Assembly: GCA_037039925.1 (NCBI GenBank)
Contig: JAXRKP010000066.1
Location: 87,501 to 151,500 of the forward strand
Reading direction: 5' to 3'
From: Doris montereyensis
Lineage: Eukaryota; Mollusca; Gastropoda; Nudibranchia; Dorididae
Length of the DNA stretch: 64,000 nucleotides
In this document: piece by piece, positions 21,501 to 33,639 of the stretch
How the letters are laid out: each line of letters begins with the position of its first letter
Numbering within the stretch: the first letter of the stretch is position 1
Notes under the pieces: generated by a model
The model's database searches: none
What the model was told of the DNA's origin: nothing
What the model saw: only the letters and a program-made list of their open reading frames with translations
Made by a program: the position numbers and the translations under genes

Positions 21501-23545
21501 TGGCAGGTTTCACAAAAATGGGACCCAATGATAACTTGAACTCTTCAATTAATCTTTCTCAAAGTCTAATTGATGAATCTTCTTAACATTTGGTCCATGT
21601 ATAGCTTTGACATAGCAGATATAAAAAACATAATATTGTGAAATTTGCTTTCAATTTGTGTGTTTTGTGAATATTTTTTGGGTGTGAACGTCAGCAATCC
21701 AGACAGACCACATTTCCCTCTTTTTAATAAGTCCCTTTTCACCTTAAGGTAGGTGAGGTCAACGACCTTTTATTCTGTTTTCTTTAATTCCATGTGGAAG
21801 AGAATTGTTTAAAGAAAATTTGGCGAGTCCTAAATATGTTTTATCTTTTGCAGTGATCACGTGAGGCAGGTTTCAGATTTTCGTTATTATGTAACAACTG
21901 ATGTCTACAAATGAACACACAGTAAGAGCTGAAAAAAACAGTTGAAAAATACGTAGAAGCGCCGTTTTTTTACCTGGAGTGAAAGAAAACGTATTCCTAC
22001 CACCATATATTCTGTAAAAGACACGAAAAAAATCATAGGTAACTCTAAATGAGAGTGAGAATACCATGAGACTACTGGCAGTCTACGAAACCTCATGGTC
22101 GGACAAAAAATTTTTTTTTCGATCTGAGATCTAATAACGGTAATATTGCGTCGAGCTATTGTCTCGTAGTTCATCGCGTGTAAGCCTATTGGGAAATCAT
22201 GAAATTTTTGTTTTTAAATTGTCTGGTTGGCTTTGCGGCATATTTTGTTTTTGGAAGACTCTTACGGCCATGTGCTTACGGCCATGCAAAAATGTAGACG
22301 ATGATCGGACATCAGAAAGGAGACTGTGATCAGGTTAGATTCGAGACCGTTCAGGTTAGATTCGGTTGCATTAGCAAAACCTGCTTTGGCTTATCGTGAG
22401 TGAAACTTATGTAAAGAAGTCCGGCAATCAATAGGCTTTCATGATTTATTATGTTCTAATAAATAAAGACAAGATAATTGGCAATACGGGAGGTTTAGAA
22501 GTCCATTACAATGATAGTGACTTTACGTCTCCACTATACACAGTCTCCTTGGCATAACAATACAATATTACTAAAAACGCATTTCAACGAGAGAGAGAGA
22601 GAGAGAGAGAAAAATAATACTAACAGCACAGGTTCAAGTAGAGTTCAAGATTTGCCAGCCACCGCTCCCATCCCGTCCCGTATTCGCAAAGCAATTATCG
22701 ATCGATAAAGACAAGTTTGTGCTAGTCTAGTGGGGCGCTCTATGTGACTGTAGATAGTTAGAGAGGGGGGGTGAGTGATGACGGGAGTAGCGGAGAAGTG
22801 ATGATGGGAGGGGGGAGGGGGCTCGTACGGGGAGAAAGGAATAATTGCCGTCAAAAGCGCTTTCTAGGAGGCGAGGGTTTTGTTGCTGGTGCATCTCTCT
22901 CTCTTCTCTATTGGCAAATATCGGCCTATACGCATTGCATCCTCACTCGTTAAAATTATAAGTCGTGAAGTTTACCGTACCAGTTTGAGCAGAATGCTAC
23001 ACACGATAAACCCATAACACGTAATAAGGATAGTATAAAGGCGTACAATCACAGAATTTTACAAAAAACGGGACAAAAGGCATTGGTTTTCATCATCCAC
23101 ACGATCCGGATCCGCGAGTCATCTGATCAATGGTAAGGCATCGGCCGTCGACTCCTCGCCCGAGGTGTCGGGAAACACAAACACAGACTTCACATCTTAT
23201 TGAGAACTAGGAAAAGTCAGGGAACTCTCCAAACCAGATGCCCAAGCATTACGTCACTAAATAAACGCCAGGGAAACCTCGGTCGACGGACGCGAGCAGT
23301 TGACGTAATATTACGTACTGGCATTGGACCTAGAATTTTCACAGTTATGCCCCTTGACTGAAAAACATGACTTTTAAAAAGCTAATTTACTTGCCCCACA
23401 GTCCTTTGCTATCTCTTAAAGTCATATATCTGGAATCCTCATGTTCTAAGCTTTAACATGGTATATATAACACTTGTAAAAAATATAACATGTACATTTT
23501 GACAAAAGAGGGAAATGGGGATGGACCATTTTGTGAAACCTGCCA
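21501..23545. mobile_element. Non-autonomous DNA transposon, TA target duplication, nested in LINE
   Basis: Terminal inverted repeats: TGGCAGGTTTCACAAAAATG at 21501 and the same (one A fewer) as reverse complement ending at 23545. Flanks are TA at 21499-21500 and 23546-23547; the uninterrupted LINE copy C has this TA once. Length 2045 bp. A TA duplication is the habit of the IS630-Tc1-mariner group, but no transposase frame was found, so it is non-autonomous. It contains a GA tract (22588-22609) and ends with a segment repeated at 18890-19500. Confidence 0.85.
22588..22609 (+). repeat. Short (GA)n
   Basis: GAGAGAGAGAGAGAGAGAGA inside the TA-flanked transposon. Confidence 0.85.
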
Positions 23546-24506
23546 TATCTAAGAAGAGTAGTAGGGAAAACTAAAAGAGACAAAATCAAAAACAACAATA
23601 AGAGATCAAACCAAAGCAGATAGCATAAAAACTAAGCTAGAAATGAATAAAAAAGTGGGAAGAAGAAATTTAACTTTCACGGAAGGAAACAGAAAATGTC
23701 AGGACAGGGCAGCCTGGAGAAGGATCATTTCGGGCATCTAAAATCCATACACCAAAAGGTAGAATGGGAGCTGATAAAGAAAGAAACCAAACACTTAGTC
23801 GATTCGTCATCCATTATCAGCAATACATCTGATACTAATGACGAAAAGGCATTATTTTGTCTCATAGGTACTTGTCATTAATGATGAATAGTCACTTTGT
23901 AATCATTATGTTGACAGCTTCCTTCCTCCCAGTGAGTCCCAATCAGTCCAGAACAACCTTTTGTAACCGAAAAGGTACCACCACCCTACCATGTCAATTT
24001 CCATGTCTCATTCTCATCTCGCACAGTGCACTGTCTCAGTCTCACACTGTTTTAGACATCCACACATTGAGACTGAGATGAAACTTGTGTCTAAAATTTT
24101 TTTATAATTCAGTAGACTTACTATCGTCTCTGATTATGGTCAAATCGAGCTTCCCAGCCTTGAGGCAAAGGGGGAATCCAAACACGTTGAGTTTGTCCAT
24201 CCATTGTTGTAGAGCGCACTTATGTCGATGAAATGCCAGATACAGCCTGGTTTTTTTCCCTCAAATCAGTTTTCCGAAAGTAGACTTCTCGTGACCATAG
24301 GTAGAGATAGACTAGAATCTAGATTCTAGCTCTTGATCTATGTGGGACTGGCCGATGTCGAAATGTTAGTAAATAAATTACTTGATTACTCGATACTTGT
24401 ACACCTAACTAACTGTATGGATGGAAATCGCTCAAAGCGATTTCAACAGAAATCAAATTGAATGTTTCATGAGCATTGCAGTCTCACTTCTCATTCCCAG
24501 TAACAT

Positions 24507-24655
<149 letters not shown>

Positions 24656-24692
24656 TCAGGTGAGGAGTTGAGACAGATATAGATATGACAGA

Positions 24693-24850
24693 CTTTTGAT
24701 TTGATTTGAATTTACCCACATTCACCACTTAGTTGATCTCGAGGGATTTGGTAGAATTTTAGCCTGCCCGGACTGCCCTTTAAACAGCCAAGGGATCTTG
24801 AATGTGCACATAGTGCTGTGTTCTACACACGGAGCCTCATGTAGACAACA
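24693..24850 (-). mobile_element. tRNA-derived SINE, family 3 (3' part)
   Basis: Shares TTGATTTGATTTGAATTTAC, GGACTGCCCTTTAAACAGCC and AAGGGATCTT with the copy at 4691. It ends at the TA microsatellite (24864). Confidence 0.7.
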
Positions 24851-24862
24851 TTGCAATAGAAA

Positions 24863-25046
<184 letters not shown>

Positions 25047-25079
25047 GAGTATGGGAAACAAGAACGAAAAAAATAGGAT

Positions 25080-26850
25080 AACTATAAGACTAGATCTATA
25101 TCTCCCTGGGTCTAGAAAGAAGAACTGATAGAGAATGAATGAAAGAGTATCAATCAAGGCAAAAATTTACACTCAAGGTTCGAAATGTATACAAATTACA
25201 AATGTATCGATGCAATAAGGGAACAGAGTAAACAACGTATCTGAAATTTTTTTAAATGCCAGTTAGTACTAGTTGATGATTTCCAAGTAATATAATGATG
25301 AATAATAATAGTTATAGTATGTTTTCTCTCCTTAGATTGACAGTACAGAGAAATAAAAATGCAGAAAGAAAAAAAGATGCTCTAGGATTAAAAAAAGCAC
25401 ATCTGAAAACATAATTATTCTCATACCACCCCTTTTCCTAACCCCCCCCCCAAAAAAAAACCCAACCAAAAAGCAAACAAAACTTACAACAAAAAACAAC
25501 GGGCGGGCAATATCCATTGATCTACGGTATTCGATTTCAAAATAAAATCGCTATCCGTCGACATTGTTGTTCGATTGCCTAAAAGTGAAAGTTCCATATA
25601 TTTATATAGTAGCTTTTCAGAAAATTGTTTTGCATACCACTACGCATCATCAATTATTTTGTCCTTTCCAAACGTGTGAAAATGTATTGAAATCCAAACT
25701 TGATAATATAATCCACCTATTTGAATCTATTAATAATGAGAAAGAGCTTTCATATTGGTAGAAGAGCTGATGATGATCTTTTCACTAGCAAAAGATCAAC
25801 TAGTTCATATTGACTACACGATCAGTTATAGTTAAAGTTAAAATTGAGGTGTATACACCTGGTATTGCGATACTATCATGTACATAATTTATATTTTAGA
25901 TTGCTTGTTAAAAATATTCATAAATTGCAAAGTTGGTGAGAAACAGGAGAAAATTCGCAACATTCCTAATCCTTACTTGATATTACATATTATAATTTTG
26001 TACTGAACCACGTACAAATTTCTGAAAACGAAAATGAAACAACAGGAACGAAAAGCAGCGGACAGCATTGGTTCTCGGAATTGATGATATTGAAACTGAA
26101 AATATCCCGTGACTTTTCTAGTTTCAAAATGCAATCAGTTTCAACTAAGCGTGAGTAGATTTGGATCAAGGTTTTATTCTGTAATTGTATCCTCAGCTAA
26201 AGAGATAAAGAAAAAGAGCAGGGTACTCGGATCGTTGAGCATTTATAAAATATATTTTACATTGTCAATCAACTTCACAGTGAGTCAGAAATCTGTTTTA
26301 TAGAATTACTAATTACATCTGATTAAGTTACTGCACTGTTACTGTAACCTTACCAACTCAATCTCAGCGACATAAAATCTAATCCATAGATCTTGTGTCT
26401 TCAACCATGAAGTCTAGACAATTTCGTAGACTTTTACTACTACTGAAGTCTGAAGATTAGATATCTGGTCTTAGTCTTTTCGTTTTAGTTGTATAGACTT
26501 TATAGATAAATATGACCATATAAAGATTGTAATTCGACTTATTTTAAGTAAAAGTTATAATGTAACTTATGACTATCAAAAGTACAGACCGATTGGAAGT
26601 TATATCAATAAATGATCTTGGTCTAAATCATAAATTTGATTAAAGAGCTGAGTGGGTTAGAAATGTTTGTAACTAGCTAACATTGTCATGACATTTCTTT
26701 AATGGTATGCATGGCAGATTTGTTTTGTAATTACTTATCTGTATCCATTTAGCACCCAGCCTGAGGGCAAAATGGCTTTAACCAAAGAAACAGTATCCAG
26801 CTACAAAAGAAACATCCCTGCACAGTCATTGAAGATCTGGCTATCTAAAA
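25080..26850. other. Region upstream of the CMTR2-like gene
   Basis: AT-rich, no recognised element or exon. Contains short A and C runs (25440-25500). Any promoter of the CMTR2-like gene would lie here or further upstream; nothing diagnostic is seen. Confidence 0.4.
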
Positions 26851-26915
26851 ATGTCTTCTAAAAGGAAAAGGGAAGACCCTGCCCAAGCATCCGCTTGAGC
26901 CCAAATTACTCCAAA

Positions 26916-27126
26916 ATGCTGAAAACTCAACACAGTTTTCAAGAGACAGAAAGAGAGGAAGTGACAGAAAGAGAGGAAGTGAAGATCTTGTTTGGAAAAC
27001 GTTACAAATATTCATCTTTCTTTCCTGAATTGGATTCTAGAAATGAGTCGACCTCACCCTTAGCTGCCATGAGGCAAACTGAGCAGAATGATTCATCACT
27101 TGTAGAAAGTTATCTGACACTCGATG
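26916..27126 (+). CDS. CMTR2: CMTR2-like exon 1 (N-terminal region)
   Basis: Reading from an ATG at 26916 gives an open frame to a donor (GAT G|GTAATA), leaving in phase 1, which fits exon 2 (G + AT = Asp). The peptide holds ILFGKRYKY, resembling the ELFAKNFSY segment of vertebrate CMTR2. An upstream ATG at 26851 opens MSSKRKREDPAQASA and stops at 26896: it is either an upstream ORF or the true N-terminus cut off by a frame break. A perfect 18-base tandem duplication lies at 26945-26980 (Glu/Arg-rich, ETEREEV repeated). Confidence 0.55.
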
Positions 27127-27556
27127 GTAATATTGAATTTTTTGTCAACACTGTATTGTAGTGACTGTCAGTATATTTATCATACATTCAAAAGTTTTCA
27201 AGCCAAATTTCATAAGAATCTTTTGTGCTTGGATTTCATACCCACTGACTGAAATTTTATTGAGATCTACGTACACTTAAGATGTTTTTTTCAAGTCTTC
27301 ATCAGTTTGCCTCGTTTACTTGTTTTCATCCAAAATGATTTTCATAATTTTCTTGTCTTTCAACTAAATTAAATTTTCATATCATAATGATATCTTGTGA
27401 TGTGAAAATAGGTAATAAATTTTTAAAAAGTAGAAATTTGTGTGAGCTTTTGTGATTTATTTTTAATAGGTTTGCGGCTTTGACTGTGATAAAGGGCATA
27501 TAAATCACAGTGATTTTGTTTAGATGTGTACCAGTTCTGTGATATCAAGTTCTTAA

Positions 27557-28474
27557 CTCATTGAGACCGAGCGGCCGCACAGTACGGCCGATGAACTTGA
27601 TAAATGGACGGGCGGCCGCACACTGCAGCCGATAGACCTATGCTATTATTATAGCGTATTGTATGCAATAATATTGAATGAATACAAATGCGAAATGATT
27701 TCAAAACGATCTTCTACGATGATTTCCCTTTTATATCAAAGCATTAGGTCCTAGAGGGGTCTGTGTATTGGGAGAAATTGAGATGTAGACAAAAGTAGCG
27801 CTCGTTTCGATTGTTGAAAGTCTTTCTTGCCTAATGAAGCCATGGCTGCCTCACGCTCTAGACGTTATACTCGCCAAGAAGTTATCAATCTTTTTTCAAA
27901 CATTTCCGACAGTGATATTAGTGATAAGGACAGTGATGAAGAAGTCATTCCTTCAAGTGAATCGGATTCTGATTACTCGAATGTAGGAGAATGTGTCGAA
28001 AACGTAACTAGATCTAGAGATTCTAGTCACGACAGTAGTGGGTTTTTTTTCGGACGTTATGTGGCTTCATTACTTTATTATAATTCGACAATGGATTACC
28101 CCTTGAAACAGGAACTTTACCTGATTGAAGACTAATATGTGATGAACTGAAATAGCCCTATTACAAGCTTATGGAGGAGGATTTACTATTTTTTATGGCA
28201 ATGTATGTAAAATTAGAACAATTCAAGAAATCATTGGTTTTCGTATTGCATAACAATTATCTGGTTCTCAGCCTATTATTTTTTCAAAATATATCAAGTA
28301 ATCCTTGTTTTTCAGTAAGTCCATTCAATTGTGATTGATTTGATATGCTACACTTTATATTTATGGCTCATATTAGGGAAAATATAGCTAAAAGAAAAAG
28401 GTACCCCCATTCCCAGATCATAGCATTCTAGATCCCTGCGTCAAAACATGGAATAGACCCACGGGCTCAAAGAG
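27557..28474 (+). mobile_element. Internally deleted piggyBac transposon
   Basis: Flanked by TTAA at 27553-27556 and 28475-28478. Inverted termini are CTCATTGAGACCGAG (left) and CTCTTTGAGCCCGTG (right, reverse complement), with a GGCCGCAC repeat inside the left end. Inside is the N-terminus of a piggyBac-like transposase (27833-28135). At 918 bp it is far shorter than an autonomous copy, so the catalytic part is deleted. It lies in the first intron of the CMTR2-like gene. Confidence 0.8.
27833..28135 (+). pseudogene. piggyBac-like transposase N-terminal remnant
   Basis: An open frame beginning with an ATG at 27842 (MAASRSRRYTRQEVINLF), followed by a long Asp/Glu/Ser-rich stretch (SDSDISDKDSDEE and ESDSDYS), which is typical of the acidic N-terminus of piggyBac-derived transposases. 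The frame ends at 28135 after about 98 residues; the DDD catalytic core and the C-terminal Cys-rich domain are missing. Confidence 0.7.
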
Positions 28475-28989
28475 TTAAGGGGGGGGGGGTTCCTGAGCAT
28501 TTTTTTCTTAAAATGATTTGATAGGGACAATTTTAACCACTACCATTGACTCTGTATGTCTAAATTAGCTGAAAAAAAATTTTCTTTTTTTTTTTTTTTA
28601 TCACATGGATGCCATAGGACCACCGCCATCATTGTGAAAATAAAACTTTCATTTCAAATAGGCTTTTCCAGTTATAAACAAAATTGACTATAACTTTGCA
28701 CACACGTTATTTGGTTCAATATCTAGGTGCACCCTTTAGTTTTTTTCGATAAATGAAACAGCTTTCATTTATTTATTTTTTGAAAATGCATAGCAACCTT
28801 TCCAATTTTTAGCAAATTTAATCACAAAAAAATTCTTTTTGCAAAAATTTTAAGAGAGAAAAAAAAAAGATACTGGATGAAATTTTAAAATTTTGTTATA
28901 GATGTTATATACCAAATTTGGGGGTAATCAGACAATAAATATAAAAGTAGATATCACTGTCAAAAAGTAACATTTTGAGAAAATCGCAT

Positions 28990-29430
28990 TAAAAAAAATA
29001 ATTTCTTTCCTTCTTTCTTTATCAATTCCCATTCTACCTTTCAGTGTATGGGTTCAGATGCCCGAGATGATCTTTCTCCAAAATGCCCTGTCCTGACATT
29101 TTCTGTTTCCTTTCAAAAAAATTAAATTTCTATGCTTCAATGCCTCTTTTATATCTTCTTCCACTTTCTCCGAGGTCTACCTTTTGGTTTATTACCTTGG
29201 GCTTTAGCACTGTATACTGATTTAGCTATTCTATTGTCATTCATATTGACATTGCCCAAACCATCTCGATTGATTTATTTCTATCTTATTTTTTGTTTTC
29301 CGCTTTGGTTTGATCTCTTATTGTTGTGTTTCTGATTTTGTCTCTTTTAGTTTTCCTACTACTCTTCTTAGATATTTCATTTCAGCTGCCTGTACTCTAC
29401 TGTATTCTCTACTATCCGTTATTTTAATGT
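28990..29430 (-). mobile_element. LINE copy C: 3' end fragment
   Basis: The reverse complement matches the 3' part of copy B from AGAGTACAGGCAGCTGAAAT through AAATATCTAAGAAGAGTAGT to the AAAGAAAG tail at 28990. It lacks the insertion seen in copy B and so shows the empty site. Located in intron 1 of the CMTR2-like gene, antisense to it. Confidence 0.8.
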
Positions 29431-30041
29431 TTTTTTCGCTAAAAGAATAATATAATACTTTGAAACATCATACAATCGTGAGACTGAGAGGCTATCAGAT
29501 ACTTCATGTCGATCCTTTATACTCATGTCGGGATGGCTTTTTTCTTATAACAGGTGCGTGGAATGTTTCCCGTAATATTCGGCTGATCTTAAATAATATT
29601 GACAATAATTCATCAAAAGTAGATTCTTCAGATAGCATACTTTGTGGTATTTAAATTAGTACCAATTTGATATACTTTAGACAAAATTTCTGGCTTTTAT
29701 GATACAGCCGATGTGTTGAAGGTTAGGCATTTCTAAAATAGATCGTATGCAATGAAAGAATCGATACTGAGTCCGTGTTATGGTATGAATTTCAAGGGAA
29801 TGAACTGCTCCAACCAGTTGTGCAATAAACGAGTTTTGTCCCATTTGTGGTTAAACTGCTTTCTCGGGACACCCCCTCCCTCCCTAATTTGATTTAGTTT
29901 TGTTTTTAGCACAGACTTTATATCATTCTTGCAGGGTGTCGTGTTTTTTATTCATATAATATCTATTTTTGTTTAACGTGGTTGTTTCACATATAAGAAT
30001 GTAAGAGGCATTTGTCTTTCGATGCTCTTTGAATTCTCCAG

Positions 30042-30195
30042 ATGACAGCCAATTGAACTGGAGGGATGAAGAACTCATGACTTTAAAAGAAGATTTAAAT
30101 AACTTGAAAGACAAGCTAAGCGATAAAGACATTCAGCAATGGCATGCACATACAACTGCTTGTAATCCCGCTGGTAAAATCATACCTTACGTGAA
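30042..30195 (+). CDS. CMTR2: CMTR2-like exon 2
   Basis: Acceptor TTCTCCAG, donor GTGAA|GTGAGT. Frame is intact: DSQLNWRDEELMTLKEDL, LSDKDIQQWHAHTTACNPAG and KIIPYVK. The LSDK..(D/E)(E/Q)WH.HT...NKAGKI pattern is characteristic of CMTR2 just ahead of the methyltransferase core. Leaves in phase 2; exon 3 supplies A to complete Lys. Confidence 0.8.
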
Positions 30196-30457
30196 GTGAG
30201 TTTTGCGATTCAATTCTTCTTTTCTTTCTCTCTCAAGGGCAATTTAACAATTTTGTATTATAAATAAAAAAAATTTTGTGTACACATAATTTGATATTGA
30301 TATTGTAATCACTTGTGTGCTGCAGCAAAAGAGAAGAAAACAGGGTCCTGAAGTGATTTTTGTGTGTTTTTGAGTTGAGATTTTTGCTTTTAGTATGTAC
30401 ATGAGTAACTGTCAAAGTACAGTCATCCTATATCATTGAAAAGATTGTAGCGTCCTT

Positions 30458-30486
30458 GGTTACCATAGAAACGGCCGCCATCTTGG
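30458..30486 (+). promoter_or_regulatory. RFX X-box-like and YY1-like sites side by side
   Basis: GGTTACCATAGAAAC fits the X-box palindrome bound by RFX factors, and GGCCGCCATCTTGG, directly adjacent, fits the YY1 site in reverse. Both are in intron 2 of the CMTR2-like gene; function is not shown. Confidence 0.4.
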
Positions 30487-31948
30487 ATTTCAACTCAATT
30501 TTCAAAATCTATCTCCTCCCTTAGTTAGAAATAAAATCACTCAAAACCTGTGCAGATCGTCTTTTCCATTCAATATCTAAAGAGTGACTTCGGGTTTTTT
30601 TTACATTTTGGATAGTGGTTTTTTATGAATTTTTGAAAATACTATATATTGTACAAAAACAGCATTTTTATTTATAAAAAAATAATTCTCAAAAAGTTTA
30701 CAATATATCAAAAGAATCTGATGTCATTCTATTAACATTGAAAAGAGGAACCTGTGTGCCAAATATAATACAAATCGTTCTGTAAATAGCAGAGGAGATA
30801 GAATTTTAGTGTGAAAAAACTACATTGCGAGAAAAATGCAAGCAAAAACAACATAAAAACCGAACTCAAACAAACGTTTCCAACGGGTTTCTCTTGTTGT
30901 AGCAGCCGACAGTCTCTGGCATTGTTACTAATATAAAGAGGATTATAAATCTAGGTTTAGCTGTGCACTGTTGTGAAAACAGCCGTCAAAACAACCAGGT
31001 TATTTTTCTCCCTCTATATCCTATGCTTGTGCGTGTTTACATACACACTGACACACAACGCCTCTTACATCACACATCGATGGGTCGAAGTGATGAGCGG
31101 TGTTAGCAGAAATCAGGTCACCTTGGTTTTGTCCCATTTGGCGATTAACTACCAATATACAGGTTTTTACTGCCATCTTCTCAGTCAATGTTAGGGTAAT
31201 TTACGTCAAAATTTTTATTGTTTTTACCTGCCCTCGCCTACGAAATATTTTGTAAAATAAGATTAACGTCGTATGGACATTTTTCTGCCAGGAACTTGTA
31301 GATATATTATCGTTCTACCTAAATATGCAAAGAACAGAAAATCAACCTTTTGGTCTCAAACTCGCAAGTCCAGGTGGGCCTCCTGAAGTGATTTTTTTAC
31401 TCGCCAATTCAGGTGGTCCCCTCTCACCACCACCCCCTCCCCTCCCCCCCCTTCCCCTTAAGATTACAAATAGAATTGTCACATCTCTCGAAATACTTGC
31501 TATGCCAAAGGAAAAGATACAAGAAATATTTTCCCCCCTTCTCAACTTATCATAGCCAACATCATACAATAACACTGCAATGTTAGATTTTCATCTAAAC
31601 ATTCATATAATTATTGCCATTGTACTATAATGATTTTTCCTTTTTATTTGTCTTAAACTGATGTATATCATACATTATTATAACCATGCATTAATACACT
31701 TATATGTGTAAGTGCGTGTTTTGTTCTAGTGTGAAACTTGATGAAGCATCAAACAAATATGCCTGTAGTTTGAGACAATAAAGATACGTATCTTATCTTA
31801 CCTATATCTATCTTAAGCTTGCATCCTGTAGATTCCTTGCCCACAGCCGCCTTTGTGAAAAGATGATATTTTAAAAATCATAAATATTTTCAATGGAGTG
31901 TTTTTCTTTGCCTTTATAATATTTTGTTTTTTTATGTCATTATTCCAG

Positions 31949-32106
31949 AGGGCAACGTGTTGAGCTTTGTACACAAGCCTGGGTAAAGTTCTTTGAGATT
32001 GTGTCAACTTTTAAGATTGTTCCTGACACAAATTTTATATCTGTTCATCTTTGTGAAGCCCCAGGAGCTTTTATTGCATCATTAAATCACTACCTGCAAA
32101 GAAACA
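31949..32106 (+). CDS. CMTR2: CMTR2-like exon 3 (SAM motif I)
   Basis: Acceptor TATTCCAG, donor AACA|GTAAGA. Frame is intact: GQRVELCTQAWVKFFEIV, a variable loop, then ISVHLCEAPGAFIASLNHYL. The Lys of AWVK aligns with the first Lys of the K-D-K-E tetrad (human K117), and CEAPGAF is the SAM-binding motif I. This is the best-preserved exon of the copy. Leaves in phase 1. Confidence 0.85.
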
Positions 32107-32348
32107 GTAAGAAAATATTTTGTTGTTTACCTATACACTTCCTTCATGATAATTTATTTCCCTCATCCAATGAATCTATATCGATACCACTCTCATGTCT
32201 AAGCGACAACATTTTCAAAAATCGTTTTTATCTTAAAAGTATTCCTTGCATCAAGTCACACCATCTACAAAGATGTCATACTTAAAACTTATTCCGATTG
32301 CGTAATGAACAGTAATAAACAAAAGGGCCAATCCATTTGATGTAATAA

Positions 32349-32418
32349 TCACTCTCATCAGACCAAACAAGCGACCATGACTGTCTCGTTTGGTGTTTGG
32401 CGGATCTGATGAGAGTGA
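32349..32418. repeat. Inverted repeat, 14-bp perfect arms, 42-base loop
   Basis: TCACTCTCATCAGA (32349-32362) pairs with TCTGATGAGAGTGA (32405-32418); a short CCAAAC/GTTTGG pair lies inside. In intron 3 of the CMTR2-like gene. Confidence 0.7.
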
Positions 32419-33639
32419 AAGTGCTGGACGCATTACTTGATCTTGTCGCTTTGATCAGTACTTGGTAGGCCTGGACATTGATCGCTTTCCGGTTGATCAT
32501 GAGCAGCAAACGATCAAGCAACCTTAATCACTATGAACGAGTGCTCTGTACTTTTGATCATAGACACAGCTATGCGCACGATCACATCGGCAATCACAGT
32601 TATGATCATGGTCACGCACATGGTCATAGTTTCGATGCTTCATGATCATCACACCCAAACGAATGCGGCGAGGGAGAGTCAGAGAGCGGTTGTGACTGAG
32701 AGTAGACTGGGACCGACAGTGGAGAAACACTGCGACAATGAGGATGGGCGGGTGGGGTAAACATCCAGGCACCGACTTACAGGTTCTGACCAGGAATTAG
32801 TCCCTATTAAACGGTCCTTATTGCTCAATATTACATAGCTATTTTTAGACTGCCCAACTGACAAACAAGTGAGTCACGACTTTCAAGGAAACGTAGCCTC
32901 CCCCCTCTCAACCCAGGCTCGCTCTCCCAATCCCGCTCCATCCCACTAACGCACTACAGTGCTATCATCCCGCCCCATCTTCCTGTCGTCACACAGTCTA
33001 AAAACTTGGCTGATCACTTATCACAGCCAGGAGGAATCGAGCTGGCATTTATTTGATAATCGTATCGGCGGTGGCAGCTCTTTTATTTTCAGTTTGGGAT
33101 TAGAATGAATGTAATGTAGTCGTTGATTGGTGTGTTGAATGAAGGTATCAACAGATACTTTTGCTCGATGCTACGAGCCATCGAGCAGGAGTTAATGTAG
33201 TCGGCGACTAATGTGTTGAAGGTATTGACATATGAATTTGATCTATGCTATGATTCACTGTTTGAGCACCGAATCTGATCAGGAAGCCATGAATCATGAG
33301 CGATTGAGTAATTCTCGAGGCTTGCCCAGGTCTAGTGTGTGGCAAGGTGAGTGTCACTGGGTGTCAATTTTATGATCCTGCTCGGTCATCTGGTTCAATA
33401 AAACTCTGTTGATCACCTTGGACACAAAGGGAAGCAGGCAATCATTGTACATTTACATTGAAGGCATGTATAACTATAAACGGAAAGTTTGTAAGAATCA
33501 CTAGTATAAGTTGACAACTCTTGACAACCTGTACCTTTCACTATTAATGTTGCAATTATTCAAGTTTTCCTCTTATAATTATAATGTGTACGCTACTTTG
33601 GGATCCGTTGTTTACCTTCATCCTCATTCTATTGCTTGA

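Larger units (their letters stand above)
20240..23790 (+). mobile_element. LINE copy B: reverse transcriptase part, interrupted by a DNA transposon
   Basis: Pre-RT (ETAEDVDISMEELQTAIRKV), then RT blocks: GADQVYPEMIKN, NYRGISLLS, CFIDLEKSFDTVRRDELW, and SFTDDLVLFGKSERDFQSN (the F-DD box) near 21070, and YGSETWTLD near 21440. Several stops. The text breaks at 21500 and resumes at 23546, ending in a GATAAAGAAAGAAA tail near 23790. The gap is filled by the transposon at 21501-23545. Confidence 0.8.

Noticed and set aside
31325..31575. Proline-rich open frames on both strands
   Set aside because: No family text, no splice sites in phase, and the proline stretch comes from a C/T-rich tract.
32001..32285. 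94-codon plus-strand frame read as one exon
   Set aside because: Only the part up to 32106 has CMTR2 text; after the GTAAGA donor the frame is intron sequence that stays open by chance.
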